Assembly (NCBI RefSeq): GCF_022271405.1
Contig: NZ_JAJNAL010000013.1
Span: 1 to 64,000 of the forward strand
DNA length: 64,000 nt
DNA from: Rhodopseudomonas infernalis
GTDB lineage: Bacteria > Pseudomonadota > Alphaproteobacteria > Rhizobiales > Xanthobacteraceae
Reading direction: 5' to 3'
In this document: positions 1 through 8,789 of the stretch, piece after piece
Numbering within the stretch: the first letter of the stretch is position 1
Layout of the letters: each line of letters begins with the position of its first letter
Translations under genes and position numbers: made by a program
The notes under the pieces: generated by a model
The model's database searches: none
What the model was told of the DNA's origin: nothing
What the model saw: the letters and a program-made list of their open reading frames with translations, nothing else

Positions 1-92
1 GAGCACTGACTCAGCGACTCGCGGAACGGAGTGCCCTCACCCGGATCGCTGCGCGATCCAACCTCTCCCGCGAGCGGGAGAGGTTGCGCTGA
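1..92. repeat. REP-like palindromic intergenic element
   Basis: A perfect stem (ACCTCTCCCG / CGGGAGAGGT, loop CGAG) lies at 61-84, just past the stop of the extensin-family gene on the minus strand. The flanking text at about 9-41 (GACTCAGCGACTCGCGGA, then GTGCCCTCACCCG) recurs near 15335-15370, so this is a copy of a dispersed element. The hairpin could also end transcription of the extensin gene, although no T-run follows it. Confidence 0.7.
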
Positions 93-1175
93 CTAGCGCA
101 GCTCGGGCGGCCGCTCACCCCGGGGCTTCTTCGGCTTCGCCTTGGTTTTCTTGGCCACCGGTGGCGGCGCTTCGGGTTGAGCGGCTGGCTCGGCGGTCTC
201 CGGCTCGGCCTGCTCCGGCGGAGCGGCGCGGGCCGGTTCGCGCGTTGGCTCGCGGTCCTGCGGGCGATCGGCGGCGACGTCCCGCGGCGGAGCCTCGGCA
301 GGACGCTCCGCCGGCAGCAGCGGCGCGATCTGGGGCATCGGCTCGAGTACGTCCCACTGGCACATCCGATAGTCCCGGCGCCGCTGCGCGAGGTCGAGGT
401 GGATGTGGTCCTCGTGATAGCCGTCGGAGCCGGGGCCGAGCACGGTGGCGAAGCGGTCGCATACCGACTGCCGCACGCTCTCGCGCACCGCGCGCGGGCT
501 GGCGCGATCGGTCAGCGACACCATCCGCCCGCTGGCGAGCTTGAGACCGCGGATGTCGATCGCGTTGGCCTTGCCGTGCTCGCTGAGCTTGGCGCCGCGC
601 ACCCGGTTGCGGCCACGGCATTCGTAGGAATCGAAATTATCGAGCGCGGCGAGCCGCGATTCCAGCGACGTCGCGATCGGCGCCACGTCGCTGCGGACCC
701 AGTCGGCCAGCTCCGCCGCCATCGGGCAGCGCAGGATCGCCGCCGGCGTCATCGCCACGCGGGTGCCATCGGGCAACACGATCGCCTCGAGCTTGACCAG
801 ATCGGTGCCACCGCAACCGCCCGGCCCGGTGATATCAGGAATACTCGGGGCGATGGCGATCTGCTCGGTCAGCGCCAGCCTGCAGGCGCTCGGCGGCGCC
901 GGCTGCGGCTTCGCGCTCTCGGCCTCGGCCCGCTGCGGTTCGCCCTCCGGCCGGCCGGCATCCGGCTTGTCCGCCTCTGTGGCGGCCGCGCGCTCGTCCG
1001 GCTGCGGAGCCGCCGCCGGGCGCGGCTTCGGCAGCGGAATCCGCTCACGCGCCTCGGCGCCCGGCGCGCCGAGCGTCAGTACCGCGATCAGCATCGCCAG
1101 CGCCGGCGCTTTGCCGCGGAACAGATTGCGACAGAACAGTTTTCCGCGGGCCGCGACCGCGCTAATGTCGCCCAC
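93..1175 (-). CDS. extensin family protein (extensin-like C-terminal domain), exported
   Basis: The central and C-terminal part matches the bacterial extensin-like C-terminal family: a Cys-rich domain of about 180 residues with PGGCGGTD, an SEHGKANAIDIRG segment and GYHEDHIHLD near its end. The histidine-rich GYHxDHIHxD part resembles metal sites of peptidoglycan-processing enzymes, but activity is not established. Pro/Ala/Glu-rich low-complexity stretches flank the domain, and the C-terminus is Lys-rich. The GTG start at 1175 is preferred because it gives a signal peptide with a basic n-region, a hydrophobic core and a cut after GAEA. An ATG at 1094 would remove that n-region. Neither start has a clear Shine-Dalgarno. 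Divergent from the acyl-CoA synthetase. Confidence 0.8.
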   Translation of the reverse strand: MGDISAVAARGKLFCRNLFRGKAPALAMLIAVLTLGAPGAEARERIPLPKPRPAAAPQPDERAAATEADKPDAGRPEGEPQRAEAESAKPQPAPPSACRLALTEQIAIAPSIPDITGPGGCGGTDLVKLEAIVLPDGTRVAMTPAAILRCPMAAELADWVRSDVAPIATSLESRLAALDNFDSYECRGRNRVRGAKLSEHGKANAIDIRGLKLASGRMVSLTDRASPRAVRESVRQSVCDRFATVLGPGSDGYHEDHIHLDLAQRRRDYRMCQWDVLEPMPQIAPLLPAERPAEAPPRDVAADRPQDREPTREPARAAPPEQAEPETAEPAAQPEAPPPVAKKTKAKPKKPRGERPPELR

Positions 1176-1211
1176 AATCCCGAGGGGATAACAATCAGGA
1201 GGAAAATTCGG

Positions 1212-2840
1212 ATGCTGGGACTGATGCAAGACTGGCCTTTGCTGTGTCATCGGATCATCGAGCACGCGGCTCAGGTCCACGGCAACCAGGAGGTGGTCAC
1301 CCGGTCGGTCGAGGGTCCAATCGTCCGCACCACCTATGCGCAGATCCATCAACGGGCGCTGAAGGTGAGCCAGATGCTGGACCGCGCCGGCATCAAGCTC
1401 GGCGACCGCGTCGCGACGATCGCCTGGAACACCGCCCGGCATCTCGAATGCTGGTACGGTATTATGGGAATCGGCGCGATTTGCCATACGGTCAATCCAC
1501 GGCTTTTTCCGGACCAGATCGCCTGGATCGTGAATCATGCCCAGGACCGGGTGATGATCACCGACCTCACCTTCATCCCGGTGCTGGAGAAGATCGCCGA
1601 CCAGATGCCGAGCATCGAGCGCTACGTGGTGCTCACCGACGCCGCGCACATGCCGCAGACCACGCTGAAGAACGTCGTCGCCTATGAGGAATGGCTGAAG
1701 GAAGCCGACGGCGACTTCGAATGGAAGACCTTCGACGAGAACACCGCGGCGGCGATGTGCTACACCTCGGGCACCACCGGCGACCCGAAGGGCGTGCTGT
1801 ATTCGCACCGCTCCAACGTGCTGCACGCGCTGATGGCCAACAACCCGGACGCGCTCGGCACCCGCGCCGCCGACACCATGCTGCCGGTGGTGCCGCTGTT
1901 CCATGCCAACAGCTGGGGCATCGCGTTCTCGGCGCCGTCGATGGGCACCAAGCTGGTGATGCCCGGCGCCAAGCTCGACGGCGCCTCGGTCTACGAGCTG
2001 CTGTCGACCGAGAAGGTGACGCATACGGCCGGTGTGCCGACCGTCTGGCTGATGCTGCTGCAGCACATGCAGAAGGAGAAGCTGACGCTGCCGGACCTGA
2101 AGATGGTGGTGTGCGGCGGCTCGGCGATGCCGCGCTCAATGATCAAGGCGTTCGTCGACATGGGTGCCGAAGCCCGCCACGCCTGGGGCATGACCGAGAT
2201 GAGCCCGCTCGGCACCCTCGCCACGCTGAAGCCCCCGTTCGACCAGACCACCGGCGACGCAAGGCTCGACGTCCTGGCGACCCAGGGCTATCCGCCGTTC
2301 GGCGTGCAGATGAAGATCACCGACGACGCCGGCAAGGACGTGCCGTGGGACGGCAAGACCTTCGGCCGGCTCAAGGTGTCGGGCCCGGCGATCGCCAAGG
2401 CGTATTACCGCGTCGACAAGGAGATCCTCGACGAGACCGGCTTCTTCGACACCGGCGACGTCGCGACGATCGACAAGGACGCCTATATGCGGATCACCGA
2501 CCGCTCCAAGGACGTGATCAAGTCCGGCGGCGAGTGGATCTCGTCGATCGACCTCGAGAACCTCGCGGTCGGCCACCCCAAGGTGGCGGAAGCCGCGGTG
2601 ATCGGCGTGTATCACCCGAAATGGGACGAGCGGCCGCTGCTGATCTGCCAGCTCAAGCCCGACGTCACCTGCACCCGCGACGAGATCCTGCAATACATGG
2701 ACGGCAAGATCGCCAAATGGTGGATGCCCGACGACATCGTGTTCGTCGACGCCATCCCGCATACGGCGACCGGCAAGATCCTCAAGACCGCGCTGCGCGA
2801 TCAGTTCAAGACCTACACGCTGCCGGGGGCGGCGGCGTAG
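1212..2840 (+). CDS. acyl-CoA synthetase, AMP-forming (fatty-acid / 3-methylmercaptopropionyl-CoA ligase type)
   Basis: 542-aa member of the ANL adenylating superfamily, which activates a carboxylic acid with ATP and CoA. The P-loop-like motif [11 protein letters not shown] starts at residue 184, [10 protein letters not shown] is the A5-type motif, TGD and [12 protein letters not shown] mark the hinge, and TGKILK near the end carries the likely adenylation Lys522. Length is normal. The ATG at 1212 follows an AGGAGG at 1198-1203, which settles the start; the frame stays open far upstream but that part is antisense to the extensin gene. The overall sequence resembles the DmdB-like ligases common in Rhizobiales. 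The substrate cannot be read from sequence, and a medium or long-chain acid is equally possible. Confidence 0.88.
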   Translation: MLGLMQDWPLLCHRIIEHAAQVHGNQEVVTRSVEGPIVRTTYAQIHQRALKVSQMLDRAGIKLGDRVATIAWNTARHLECWYGIMGIGAICHTVNPRLFPDQIAWIVNHAQDRVMITDLTFIPVLEKIADQMPSIERYVVLTDAAHMPQTTLKNVVAYEEWLKEADGDFEWKTFDENTAAAMCYTSGTTGDPKGVLYSHRSNVLHALMANNPDALGTRAADTMLPVVPLFHANSWGIAFSAPSMGTKLVMPGAKLDGASVYELLSTEKVTHTAGVPTVWLMLLQHMQKEKLTLPDLKMVVCGGSAMPRSMIKAFVDMGAEARHAWGMTEMSPLGTLATLKPPFDQTTGDARLDVLATQGYPPFGVQMKITDDAGKDVPWDGKTFGRLKVSGPAIAKAYYRVDKEILDETGFFDTGDVATIDKDAYMRITDRSKDVIKSGGEWISSIDLENLAVGHPKVAEAAVIGVYHPKWDERPLLICQLKPDVTCTRDEILQYMDGKIAKWWMPDDIVFVDAIPHTATGKILKTALRDQFKTYTLPGAAA

Positions 2841-2875
2841 TCAGCGGCACGCGGCGCAGACTCACTGCCTGCGTC

Positions 2876-3050
2876 GCCCTCACCCCAACCCTCTCCCGCA
2901 AGCGGGAGAGGGAGCGCGCTGTGCTCTGCTCCCCTCCCCCTTGCGGGGAGGGGTCGGGGGTGGGGGTCCCCAAGCACCGCGCCCGGGGCGCCCTCACACT
3001 AGCCCTCTCCCGCAGGCGGGAGAGGGGGCGCGCTGTGCTTGGGGCTACGC
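2876..3050. repeat. cluster of three REP-like hairpins
   Basis: Three palindromes sit between convergent genes: CCCTCTCCCGC/GCGGGAGAGGG at 2889-2912, CCCCTCCCC/GGGGAGGGG at about 2931-2953, and a second CCCTCTCCCGC/GCGGGAGAGGG at 3003-3026. The first and third are followed by nearly the same text (GCGCGCTGTGCT). This makes them copies of one element family rather than unrelated terminators, though they may stop transcription from both sides. Confidence 0.75.
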
Positions 3051-3079
3051 TGTGCTTCGCCTTGAAGAACTAACTCCGA

Positions 3080-3772
3080 TCAGCCCAACACCGGCAACGT
3101 CCGTACCTCATACCCGCTGCTGATGGTGCGGTTCAGGACCGGGTCGGTGAGTTCGTAGTCGAAGCGGGTGGCGGGGCGGATGCCGCCCTTCGCCGCGAAG
3201 GTGCCGCCGAACATCGCGGCGCCGTTGGGCATTCCATCTTTGCCGAATTCGCGCTCGATCAGCTCGGCCGGCGGCAGCATGCCGGAGAGGGTGCCTTCCT
3301 GATACAGCACGCGCTCGCCGCCGATGGTTGCGAAGGAGCGCAGCACGAGCTGATCCCAGTGCGCCGCGACGTCATCGAACGCCCACAGCTCGGGCGCGAC
3401 CGGCTTGTCGCACATCTGCTTCGAGACAGTGATGTTGTAGGTCTCGACCTTGCGGTCGGTGTGGTCCGAGCCGACGCCGACATACAGCTGGCCGCCGGAC
3501 TTGATCAGCACGAACTCGACTTCGCCGCTGGAATTCTCGTCGCTGACCTCGATCGCGGTGCGCGTCGTCAGCCGGCTTGCGGCGACGCGGTAGTAGATCG
3601 GGGTCGAAGCCGGAGGCGCAATGCCGAGCTCTTCCAGTTCCTTGATGTGCTTGTCGCGCGCCACCGGATCGCGGCCGGTCCAGCCGGCGATGATCAGATC
3701 GCCGATCTGGACCGATCGCGGCACCTCGCGGCCCTGTTCGTGAACGACGACATCGATGGGAGCGGCATACAT
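3080..3772 (-). CDS. DUF2848 family protein (fumarylacetoacetate-hydrolase-like fold)
   Basis: 230 aa with the features of the DUF2848 family: an opening with GDLIIAGWTGRD, a central SDENSSGEVEFVLIKSGGQLYVGVGSDHTDR block, and a closing MFGGTFAAKGGIRP with a FDYELTDPVLNRTI tail. Family members are distantly related to fumarylacetoacetate hydrolases, so a C-C or other bond hydrolase in acid catabolism is plausible but unproven. It is the last gene of the MarR/HpaB/Liv gene train, 67 nt after the binding-protein gene, which suggests it acts on a product of the transported substrate. ATG start; no strong Shine-Dalgarno. Confidence 0.8.
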   Translation of the reverse strand: MYAAPIDVVVHEQGREVPRSVQIGDLIIAGWTGRDPVARDKHIKELEELGIAPPASTPIYYRVAASRLTTRTAIEVSDENSSGEVEFVLIKSGGQLYVGVGSDHTDRKVETYNITVSKQMCDKPVAPELWAFDDVAAHWDQLVLRSFATIGGERVLYQEGTLSGMLPPAELIEREFGKDGMPNGAAMFGGTFAAKGGIRPATRFDYELTDPVLNRTISSGYEVRTLPVLG

Positions 3773-3839
3773 GGACGGTTCTCGCAGGATGAAGGGAAAC
3801 AGCGTCGTGCGGGACCGCCCGCACGACGCGATGAGTAGA

Positions 3840-5015
3840 CTACTCGCCCTTGCGGGTGTCGAGTAGCGTCCAGTGCTGGTCCTTGGCCTCGATCACGTAG
3901 ATCGGCTTGATCGCGTCGTGATCATCGCCGAACGAGATCGCGCCTTCGAGCGCCGGCAGGTTCTTGATCTTGGCCAGCGCATCGCGGATAGCGGTGCGTT
4001 CGGCCGCGGCCTTGTCGGCCGCGCCGGTGACCGACGCGGTCTTCATCGCTTCGGCCAGCAGATAGACGATGTCGTAGGCCGAGGCGTCCTGCTGGTTCGG
4101 CTCCTGGCGGGTCATGCCGGCCGCAGAGGTGCGCTTGGCGAACTCCTTGGCGAACGCCTTGGTCCGGTCGTTCAGCTCGGCGAAGAAGGTGGTGCCGATC
4201 GTCATCAGTTCGCCGGCGCCGGCCATGCGCTTCGGCAGATCCGGATCGGCGACGGTTGTGCCGGCGATCAGGCGGGCGGTGACGCCCTGACGCTTCAGCT
4301 CCTTGGCGAGGTTGACGGCGGCTTCCGGCGGCGCGCCGAGGCCGATGATGTCCGGCTTCATCTGCGCGAGCTGCGAGACCTGCGGCGACAGATCGAAAGC
4401 GTTGTACTGGAAGTCGACCGCGCCCTTGCTCTCGACGCCGTATTTGGTGAACAGCACCGGCAGCACCGCGGTGCCGATCGACTTCGACACGGTGTCGTCG
4501 GTCGCGAACGCCGTGGCGCCGGTCTTCATCGGCAGCTTCTTGTCGCGCAGCGTCGCCAGCACCTCGTCGATCACGGTCTTCTCGTCGCGGGTGTTGCGGA
4601 ACGCGTAGCTGAAGCCCTTGGTCAGGCCGGGCGCCGAGGACGACATCGACATCTGCACGATGCCGAGACGCTCGCCGGCCGGGAACGCGACGCGGACTTC
4701 GCCGGACGAGAACGGGCCGATCACCGCCAGCGCCTTGTTGTCCTCGGCGAACTGGCGCACAGCCAGCGCGGCCTGCTTCGGATCGCCGCCGGTGTCGAAC
4801 TTCACCAGCTTGATCTTGTTGCCGCCGACGCCGCCTTTGGCGTTGATCTCGTCGACCGCCATGTCGACCGCAACCTCGTTGGTATTGGCGAGGCTGACAT
4901 AGGGACCGGTCTTGGCCATCGAGAAGCCGAGTACCAAGTCCGCTGCGCTCGCATTGCCTGCAACACTCATGAGTCCCAGCGCCAAGCCCGCTGCAATGAT
5001 CCCCGTCGCCTTCAT
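3840..5015 (-). CDS. branched-chain-amino-acid-type ABC transporter substrate-binding protein
   Basis: 391-aa type I periplasmic binding protein (Peripla_BP_6 / LivK-like). A signal peptide covers residues 1 to about 25 and is probably cut after NASA. The mature part starts LVLGFSMAKTGPYVSLANTNEVAVD, the usual first strand and ligand loop. The ATG at 5015 is chosen because AAGGAG lies 8 nt upstream; the TTG directly before it is not needed. It follows livF by 25 nt. Liv-type systems in this bacterial group often import aromatic or dicarboxylic acids rather than amino acids. The linked HpaB-type oxygenase points that way, but the ligand is unknown. Confidence 0.9.
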   Translation of the reverse strand: MKATGIIAAGLALGLMSVAGNASAADLVLGFSMAKTGPYVSLANTNEVAVDMAVDEINAKGGVGGNKIKLVKFDTGGDPKQAALAVRQFAEDNKALAVIGPFSSGEVRVAFPAGERLGIVQMSMSSSAPGLTKGFSYAFRNTRDEKTVIDEVLATLRDKKLPMKTGATAFATDDTVSKSIGTAVLPVLFTKYGVESKGAVDFQYNAFDLSPQVSQLAQMKPDIIGLGAPPEAAVNLAKELKRQGVTARLIAGTTVADPDLPKRMAGAGELMTIGTTFFAELNDRTKAFAKEFAKRTSAAGMTRQEPNQQDASAYDIVYLLAEAMKTASVTGAADKAAAERTAIRDALAKIKNLPALEGAISFGDDHDAIKPIYVIEAKDQHWTLLDTRKGE

Positions 5016-5040
5016 CAACCCTGCTCCTTCTTCCTCTGAC

Positions 5041-5805
5041 TTAGTGAGAGTTCGCCCGCATCGGCTGCGGCGTATCCGGCGTCTCGTCGCTGCCGCCGCC
5101 GAGATAAGCGTCGAGCAGCCGGCGATCGTTACGCAGTGACTCGCACGGGCCGGCCACTGCGACCTTGCCGAGCTCGAGCACCGTGGCGCTGTGCGCGACC
5201 GACAGCGCCTTGCCGGTGTTCTGCTCGACCAGCACGATGGTCAGGCCGCTGCGGTTCATTTCCTGGATCAGGTCGAACACCTTGGAGACGAACAGCGGCG
5301 ACAGGCCGAGCGACGGCTCGTCCAGCATCAGCACCTGCGGCCGCGCCACCATCGCGCGGCCGATCGCCACCATCTGCTGCTCGCCGCCGGACAGCGTCGC
5401 GGCGGCGACGTGGCGGCGCTGGCCGAGATTGGGGAAGCGCTCGTAGATCGCGTCGATCTCGCTGCGCACCGCATGCCTGTCGCGGCGCAGATGCGCGCCG
5501 AGCAAGAGGTTCTCCTCGACGGTCAGCGACACCAGCACCTGGCGGCCCTCGGGGACCAGCACCAGCCCCTGCGCCAATCGCGTGTGCGGACGCGCGCGCG
5601 ACAGATCCTGATCGCGGAACTGGATGCAGCCCCGCACGGCGGGCACGGCCCCCATGATGCCGAGCAGCAGCGTGGTCTTGCCGGCGCCGTTGGCGCCCAG
5701 CACGGTGACGATCTCGCCCTCCTCGACGGTGAGCGAGACGCCGTCGAGCGCGGTGACGCCGCCATAGGCGACGGTGAGGTCGGAAACCGAGAGGATCGCG
5801 CTCAT
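5041..5805 (-). CDS. livF: branched-chain-type ABC transporter ATP-binding protein LivF
   Basis: 254-aa cytoplasmic ATPase. Walker A GANGAGKTT is at residues 37-45, the LSGGE signature at 138-142, and Walker B VLMLDE at 158-163 with catalytic Glu163. VPEGRQV near residue 85 is typical of LivF-type subunits. Its ATG overlaps the livG stop (ATGA at 5802-5805), so the two are translationally coupled. It powers the LivH/LivM permease with LivG. The name denotes the family, not a proven amino-acid substrate. Confidence 0.92.
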   Translation of the reverse strand: MSAILSVSDLTVAYGGVTALDGVSLTVEEGEIVTVLGANGAGKTTLLLGIMGAVPAVRGCIQFRDQDLSRARPHTRLAQGLVLVPEGRQVLVSLTVEENLLLGAHLRRDRHAVRSEIDAIYERFPNLGQRRHVAAATLSGGEQQMVAIGRAMVARPQVLMLDEPSLGLSPLFVSKVFDLIQEMNRSGLTIVLVEQNTGKALSVAHSATVLELGKVAVAGPCESLRNDRRLLDAYLGGGSDETPDTPQPMRANSH

Positions 5806-6572
5806 GCCGCCTGCTCCGCGCCGAGATAGGCAGTGCGCACCACGACATCGTGCTGCACCACAGAGAGCGGCCCCTCGGCGATCTTGCTGCCGAAATTCAG
5901 CACCACGACGTGGTCGCAGATCGTGCCGACGAAATGCATGTCGTGCTCGACGATCAACAGCGTGATGCCGCGCGCCTTCAGCGCTTCCAGATGCGCGGTG
6001 AGCGCCTGGGTTTCGACCGGGTTGAGGCCGGCCGCCGGCTCGTCGAGCATCAGCAGCGAGGCGCCGGCGAGCGTGGCGCGGACCAGATCGATGCGCTTGC
6101 GGATGCCGTAGGGCAGCTCGCTGACCATGGCGTCGGCATAGGCGCCGAGCCCCATCTCATCGAGCGCCGCGACCGCGTCGCGCCGCCAGCGATGGTTGGG
6201 GATCAGCCGGAACGGCGTCAGCAGATTGAGCAGGCCGGAGGCGCGGACGTGCTGGCCGACCAGCAGGTTCTCCCACACCGTGAGATGCTGCATCAGCCGC
6301 ACATTCTGGAAGCTGCGCGCGATGCCGAGCTTGATGCGGCGGCGCGACGCCATGGTGGTGATGTCACGCCCTTCGAACGACACCTTGCCGACATCGGGAC
6401 GGAACACGCCGCTGACCATGTTGAACGCCGTGGTCTTGCCGGCGCCGTTCGGGCCGATCAGCCCGACGGTCTGGCCGCGCGCCACCGTGAAGCTGAGGTC
6501 GCGGATGACGTGCAGGCCGCCGAACGATTTCGACACGTTCTCCAGTGCGAGCAGCGGAGCCGGTGCGGTCAT
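5802..6572 (-). CDS. livG: branched-chain-type ABC transporter ATP-binding protein LivG
   Basis: 256-aa ATPase. Walker A GPNGAGKTT is at residues 40-48, the family-typical divergent signature LPYGIRKR at 153-160, and Walker B LLMLDEP ends with Asp177-Glu178. The start at 6572 (MTAPAPLLALENVSKSFGG) is the only one giving a normal LivG N-terminus; the frame extends upstream through livM. It overlaps the livM stop by 4 nt and livF by 4 nt. Partner of LivF. Confidence 0.92.
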   Translation of the reverse strand: MTAPAPLLALENVSKSFGGLHVIRDLSFTVARGQTVGLIGPNGAGKTTAFNMVSGVFRPDVGKVSFEGRDITTMASRRRIKLGIARSFQNVRLMQHLTVWENLLVGQHVRASGLLNLLTPFRLIPNHRWRRDAVAALDEMGLGAYADAMVSELPYGIRKRIDLVRATLAGASLLMLDEPAAGLNPVETQALTAHLEALKARGITLLIVEHDMHFVGTICDHVVVLNFGSKIAEGPLSVVQHDVVVRTAYLGAEQAA

Positions 6573-7423
6573 GGCTGCGCTCCCGCGGGCTTGCGTTTGA
6601 ACAGGCGGCCGAGGCTGCGCAGCGACGCCGGGGTGACCAGACCTTGCGGCCGCACCGCCATGAAGCCGACGATCAGCACCGCGAACAGCACGTAGCGCCA
6701 CGCCTCACCGGCGCGCAGCAGTTCCGGCACCACGCTGAAGAACAGCGCGCCGACCAATGGCCCCCACACCGTCTGGGTGCCGCCGAGCAGCACGTACAGC
6801 ACCGTGTAGATGCTCAGCTGAACGCTGAAATGCTGCGCCTCGATGAAACTGAAGTGATGCGCGTAGAGCCCACCGCCGATGCCGGCGATCGCCGCGCCGA
6901 GCGTGAACGCCGCGACCTGCAGGCCCCAGACCTTCAGGCCGAGCAGATCGGCGACCAGCCGGTCGTTCTTGATGGCGGTGAGATACAGCGTGAAGCGGGT
7001 CTGCGACAGCCCGACCACGAACAGCACGACCGCAGCCGTGACCGAGAACACCGAGACCGGCGACGCGTAGGTCGAGACCGGATAGCCGGCCGCGGCGCCG
7101 ACCACTTCGAGATTGAGGAACACCGCCGAAATCACCTGGCCGAGCGCGAAGGTGGCGAGCGCCAGATAGATGCCGTGGGTGCGCAGGATCGGTACCGCGA
7201 CCAGCAGCGCCAGCGCGCCGGCCGCCAGGCCGCCGCTCGGGATCGCCGTGATCAGCGACCAGCCCATCTCGTTGGTGAGATACGCCGCCGTGTAGGCGCC
7301 GATCGCCATGAAGCCGGCGATGCCGAGATTGAGCTGGCCGGCGACCAGCGGCAGATACACCGCATAGGCCGCCATGATGTTGAAGCACAGGATGATCAGG
7401 ACGCCGGTCTGATAGCCGCTCAT
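6569..7423 (-). CDS. livM: branched-chain-type ABC transporter permease LivM
   Basis: 284-aa hydrophobic inner-membrane permease with about eight predicted transmembrane segments. It contains the LivM-type cytoplasmic motif AIKNDRLVADLLGLKVWGLQVAAFTLGA and ends in a short basic tail (RLFKRKPAGAQP). Its ATG at 7423 shares a base with the livH stop (TGATG), so the permease pair is coupled. Slightly shorter than E. coli LivM, as is usual for alphaproteobacterial homologues. Confidence 0.9.
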   Translation of the reverse strand: MSGYQTGVLIILCFNIMAAYAVYLPLVAGQLNLGIAGFMAIGAYTAAYLTNEMGWSLITAIPSGGLAAGALALLVAVPILRTHGIYLALATFALGQVISAVFLNLEVVGAAAGYPVSTYASPVSVFSVTAAVVLFVVGLSQTRFTLYLTAIKNDRLVADLLGLKVWGLQVAAFTLGAAIAGIGGGLYAHHFSFIEAQHFSVQLSIYTVLYVLLGGTQTVWGPLVGALFFSVVPELLRAGEAWRYVLFAVLIVGFMAVRPQGLVTPASLRSLGRLFKRKPAGAQP

Positions 7424-8295
7424 CACAGCTTCTCCCGGATCGCCGGCTTGCCGAACAGCCCGTGCGGCCGCAGGATCAGCAGCACCAGCAGCGAGCCATA
7501 GACCGCGATGTTGACGGTGTCGGCGCCGAACGCCCAGATCGACCCGACCTCGATCAGGCCGATGATCAGCCCGCCGATCACCGCGCCCCAGACGCTGCCC
7601 ATGCCGCCGATGATCATCGCGGCGACACCCTTGAAGCCGACGCCCTCGCCCATGAACGGCGACACCTGCAGATAGCTGAGCGCGAACATCACGCCGCCGA
7701 GCGCGGTGAATAATGCGGTGAGCACGAAGATCTTCGGCACCAGCCGGCCGACATCGACGCCGAGCAGCACCGCGGTCGAGCGGCTCTCGGCGATCGCGCG
7801 GATCTGCCGGCCGAGATTGGTTTTGCCGAGCAGGAACGACAGCCCGACCACCAGCGCAAAGGTCAGCACCAGGCTGATCGCCTGCGCGGCGCCGATCACC
7901 AGGCCGCCGATGCGGAAGTTGAAATCGCCGAGCAGCGACGGAAACGTCTGCTGATCGGAGCCGACGCCGACCAGCACGAGATTCTCGAGAAGCACCAGAA
8001 AGCCGAGCGACGACACCAGCGGCACTTCCGGATCGGCGCCGCGGGTGCGGCGATAGGACAGCTGCTCGACCGCGAGCGACACCAGCGCGGCCGCCGCGAG
8101 AGCGCCGGCGATCGCGAAGGCCCAGTGCCAGCCCTGCGTGAGCAGCACCCAACTCACCATGCCGCCGATCATGAACAGGCCGGGGATGGAGAAGTTGAGG
8201 AAGTTGAGGATGCCGATCGCGAGCGTGAAGGACACCCCCACCAGCACATAGATCGAGCCGAGCATCAGGCCGTTGATCAACTGCTGCGCGATCAT
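7423..8295 (-). CDS. livH: branched-chain-type ABC transporter permease LivH
   Basis: 290-aa inner-membrane permease beginning MIAQQLINGLMLGSIYVLVG, the usual LivH opening, with the conserved EAA-like stretch around IRAIAESRSTAVLLGVDV. It ends with LRPHGLFGK. The start at 8295 is chosen by family alignment; the ORF runs on upstream through the cupin gene in another frame. About 100 nt separate it from the cupin gene, the widest gap inside the catabolic train. Confidence 0.9.
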   Translation of the reverse strand: MIAQQLINGLMLGSIYVLVGVSFTLAIGILNFLNFSIPGLFMIGGMVSWVLLTQGWHWAFAIAGALAAAALVSLAVEQLSYRRTRGADPEVPLVSSLGFLVLLENLVLVGVGSDQQTFPSLLGDFNFRIGGLVIGAAQAISLVLTFALVVGLSFLLGKTNLGRQIRAIAESRSTAVLLGVDVGRLVPKIFVLTALFTALGGVMFALSYLQVSPFMGEGVGFKGVAAMIIGGMGSVWGAVIGGLIIGLIEVGSIWAFGADTVNIAVYGSLLVLLILRPHGLFGKPAIREKL

Positions 8296-8395
8296 GCCCG
8301 ATCTCCGCACGCCGCCGCGAGCCCGGACGTGGTCGCCCGGACGCCGCGGCGATGGCCGCCGAAAGTGCTGGTGAAGCTGTCCGTCATCGCGTGCC

Positions 8396-8776
8396 TTAGA
8401 CCGGGTCGAAGTAGTGCAGTTCGAACAGCACGCAGCCGGTCTCGGACTTGAACGGACCGTGGAACGCGCCCGGCGGACGGCAGGCGTAGGTGAACGGCTT
8501 GAAGCTCTCGCCGCCATTGCCGTTCTCGTCGTTGCCGACGGTCAGGTCGCCGGAGACCAGGAACACCTCTTCCCAGTACTCGTGCACGAACGGCTTGGTG
8601 GTGAACTCGCCCGGCTCGAACCGCAGCAGGCGGCTGCGCGAGCCGCGGTGGTTTTCTTCGTCGAGGCCGCCGGACAGGATCTTCTGCTGGATGCCCTTGG
8701 GATAGCCGGCCGGGACTTCCCAGCCGGTGGTCATGTCGACCGCCCGGAACTCGTCGTGGATTTTGTTGACTGGCAT
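8396..8776 (-). CDS. small single-domain cupin protein
   Basis: 126 aa with one cupin barrel. Motif 1 is FVHEYWEEVFLVSGDL, in which the canonical HxH is reduced to HxY. Motif 2 is RPPGAFHGPF and keeps PxGxxH. A metal site of His, Glu and His is therefore possible. It may be a dioxygenase, an isomerase or a ligand-binding protein; sequence alone does not decide. It lies 13 nt downstream of the HpaB-type monooxygenase in the same operon, so it probably acts on the hydroxylated product. ATG preceded by GGAG. Confidence 0.8.
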   Translation of the reverse strand: MPVNKIHDEFRAVDMTTGWEVPAGYPKGIQQKILSGGLDEENHRGSRSRLLRFEPGEFTTKPFVHEYWEEVFLVSGDLTVGNDENGNGGESFKPFTYACRPPGAFHGPFKSETGCVLFELHYFDPV

Positions 8777-8789
8777 GGTGCGCTCCTGA

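Noticed and set aside
177-1211. Long upstream extension of the acyl-CoA synthetase frame
   Set aside because: It is antisense to the extensin-family gene, lacks family features, and a strong ribosome site marks the ATG at 1212.
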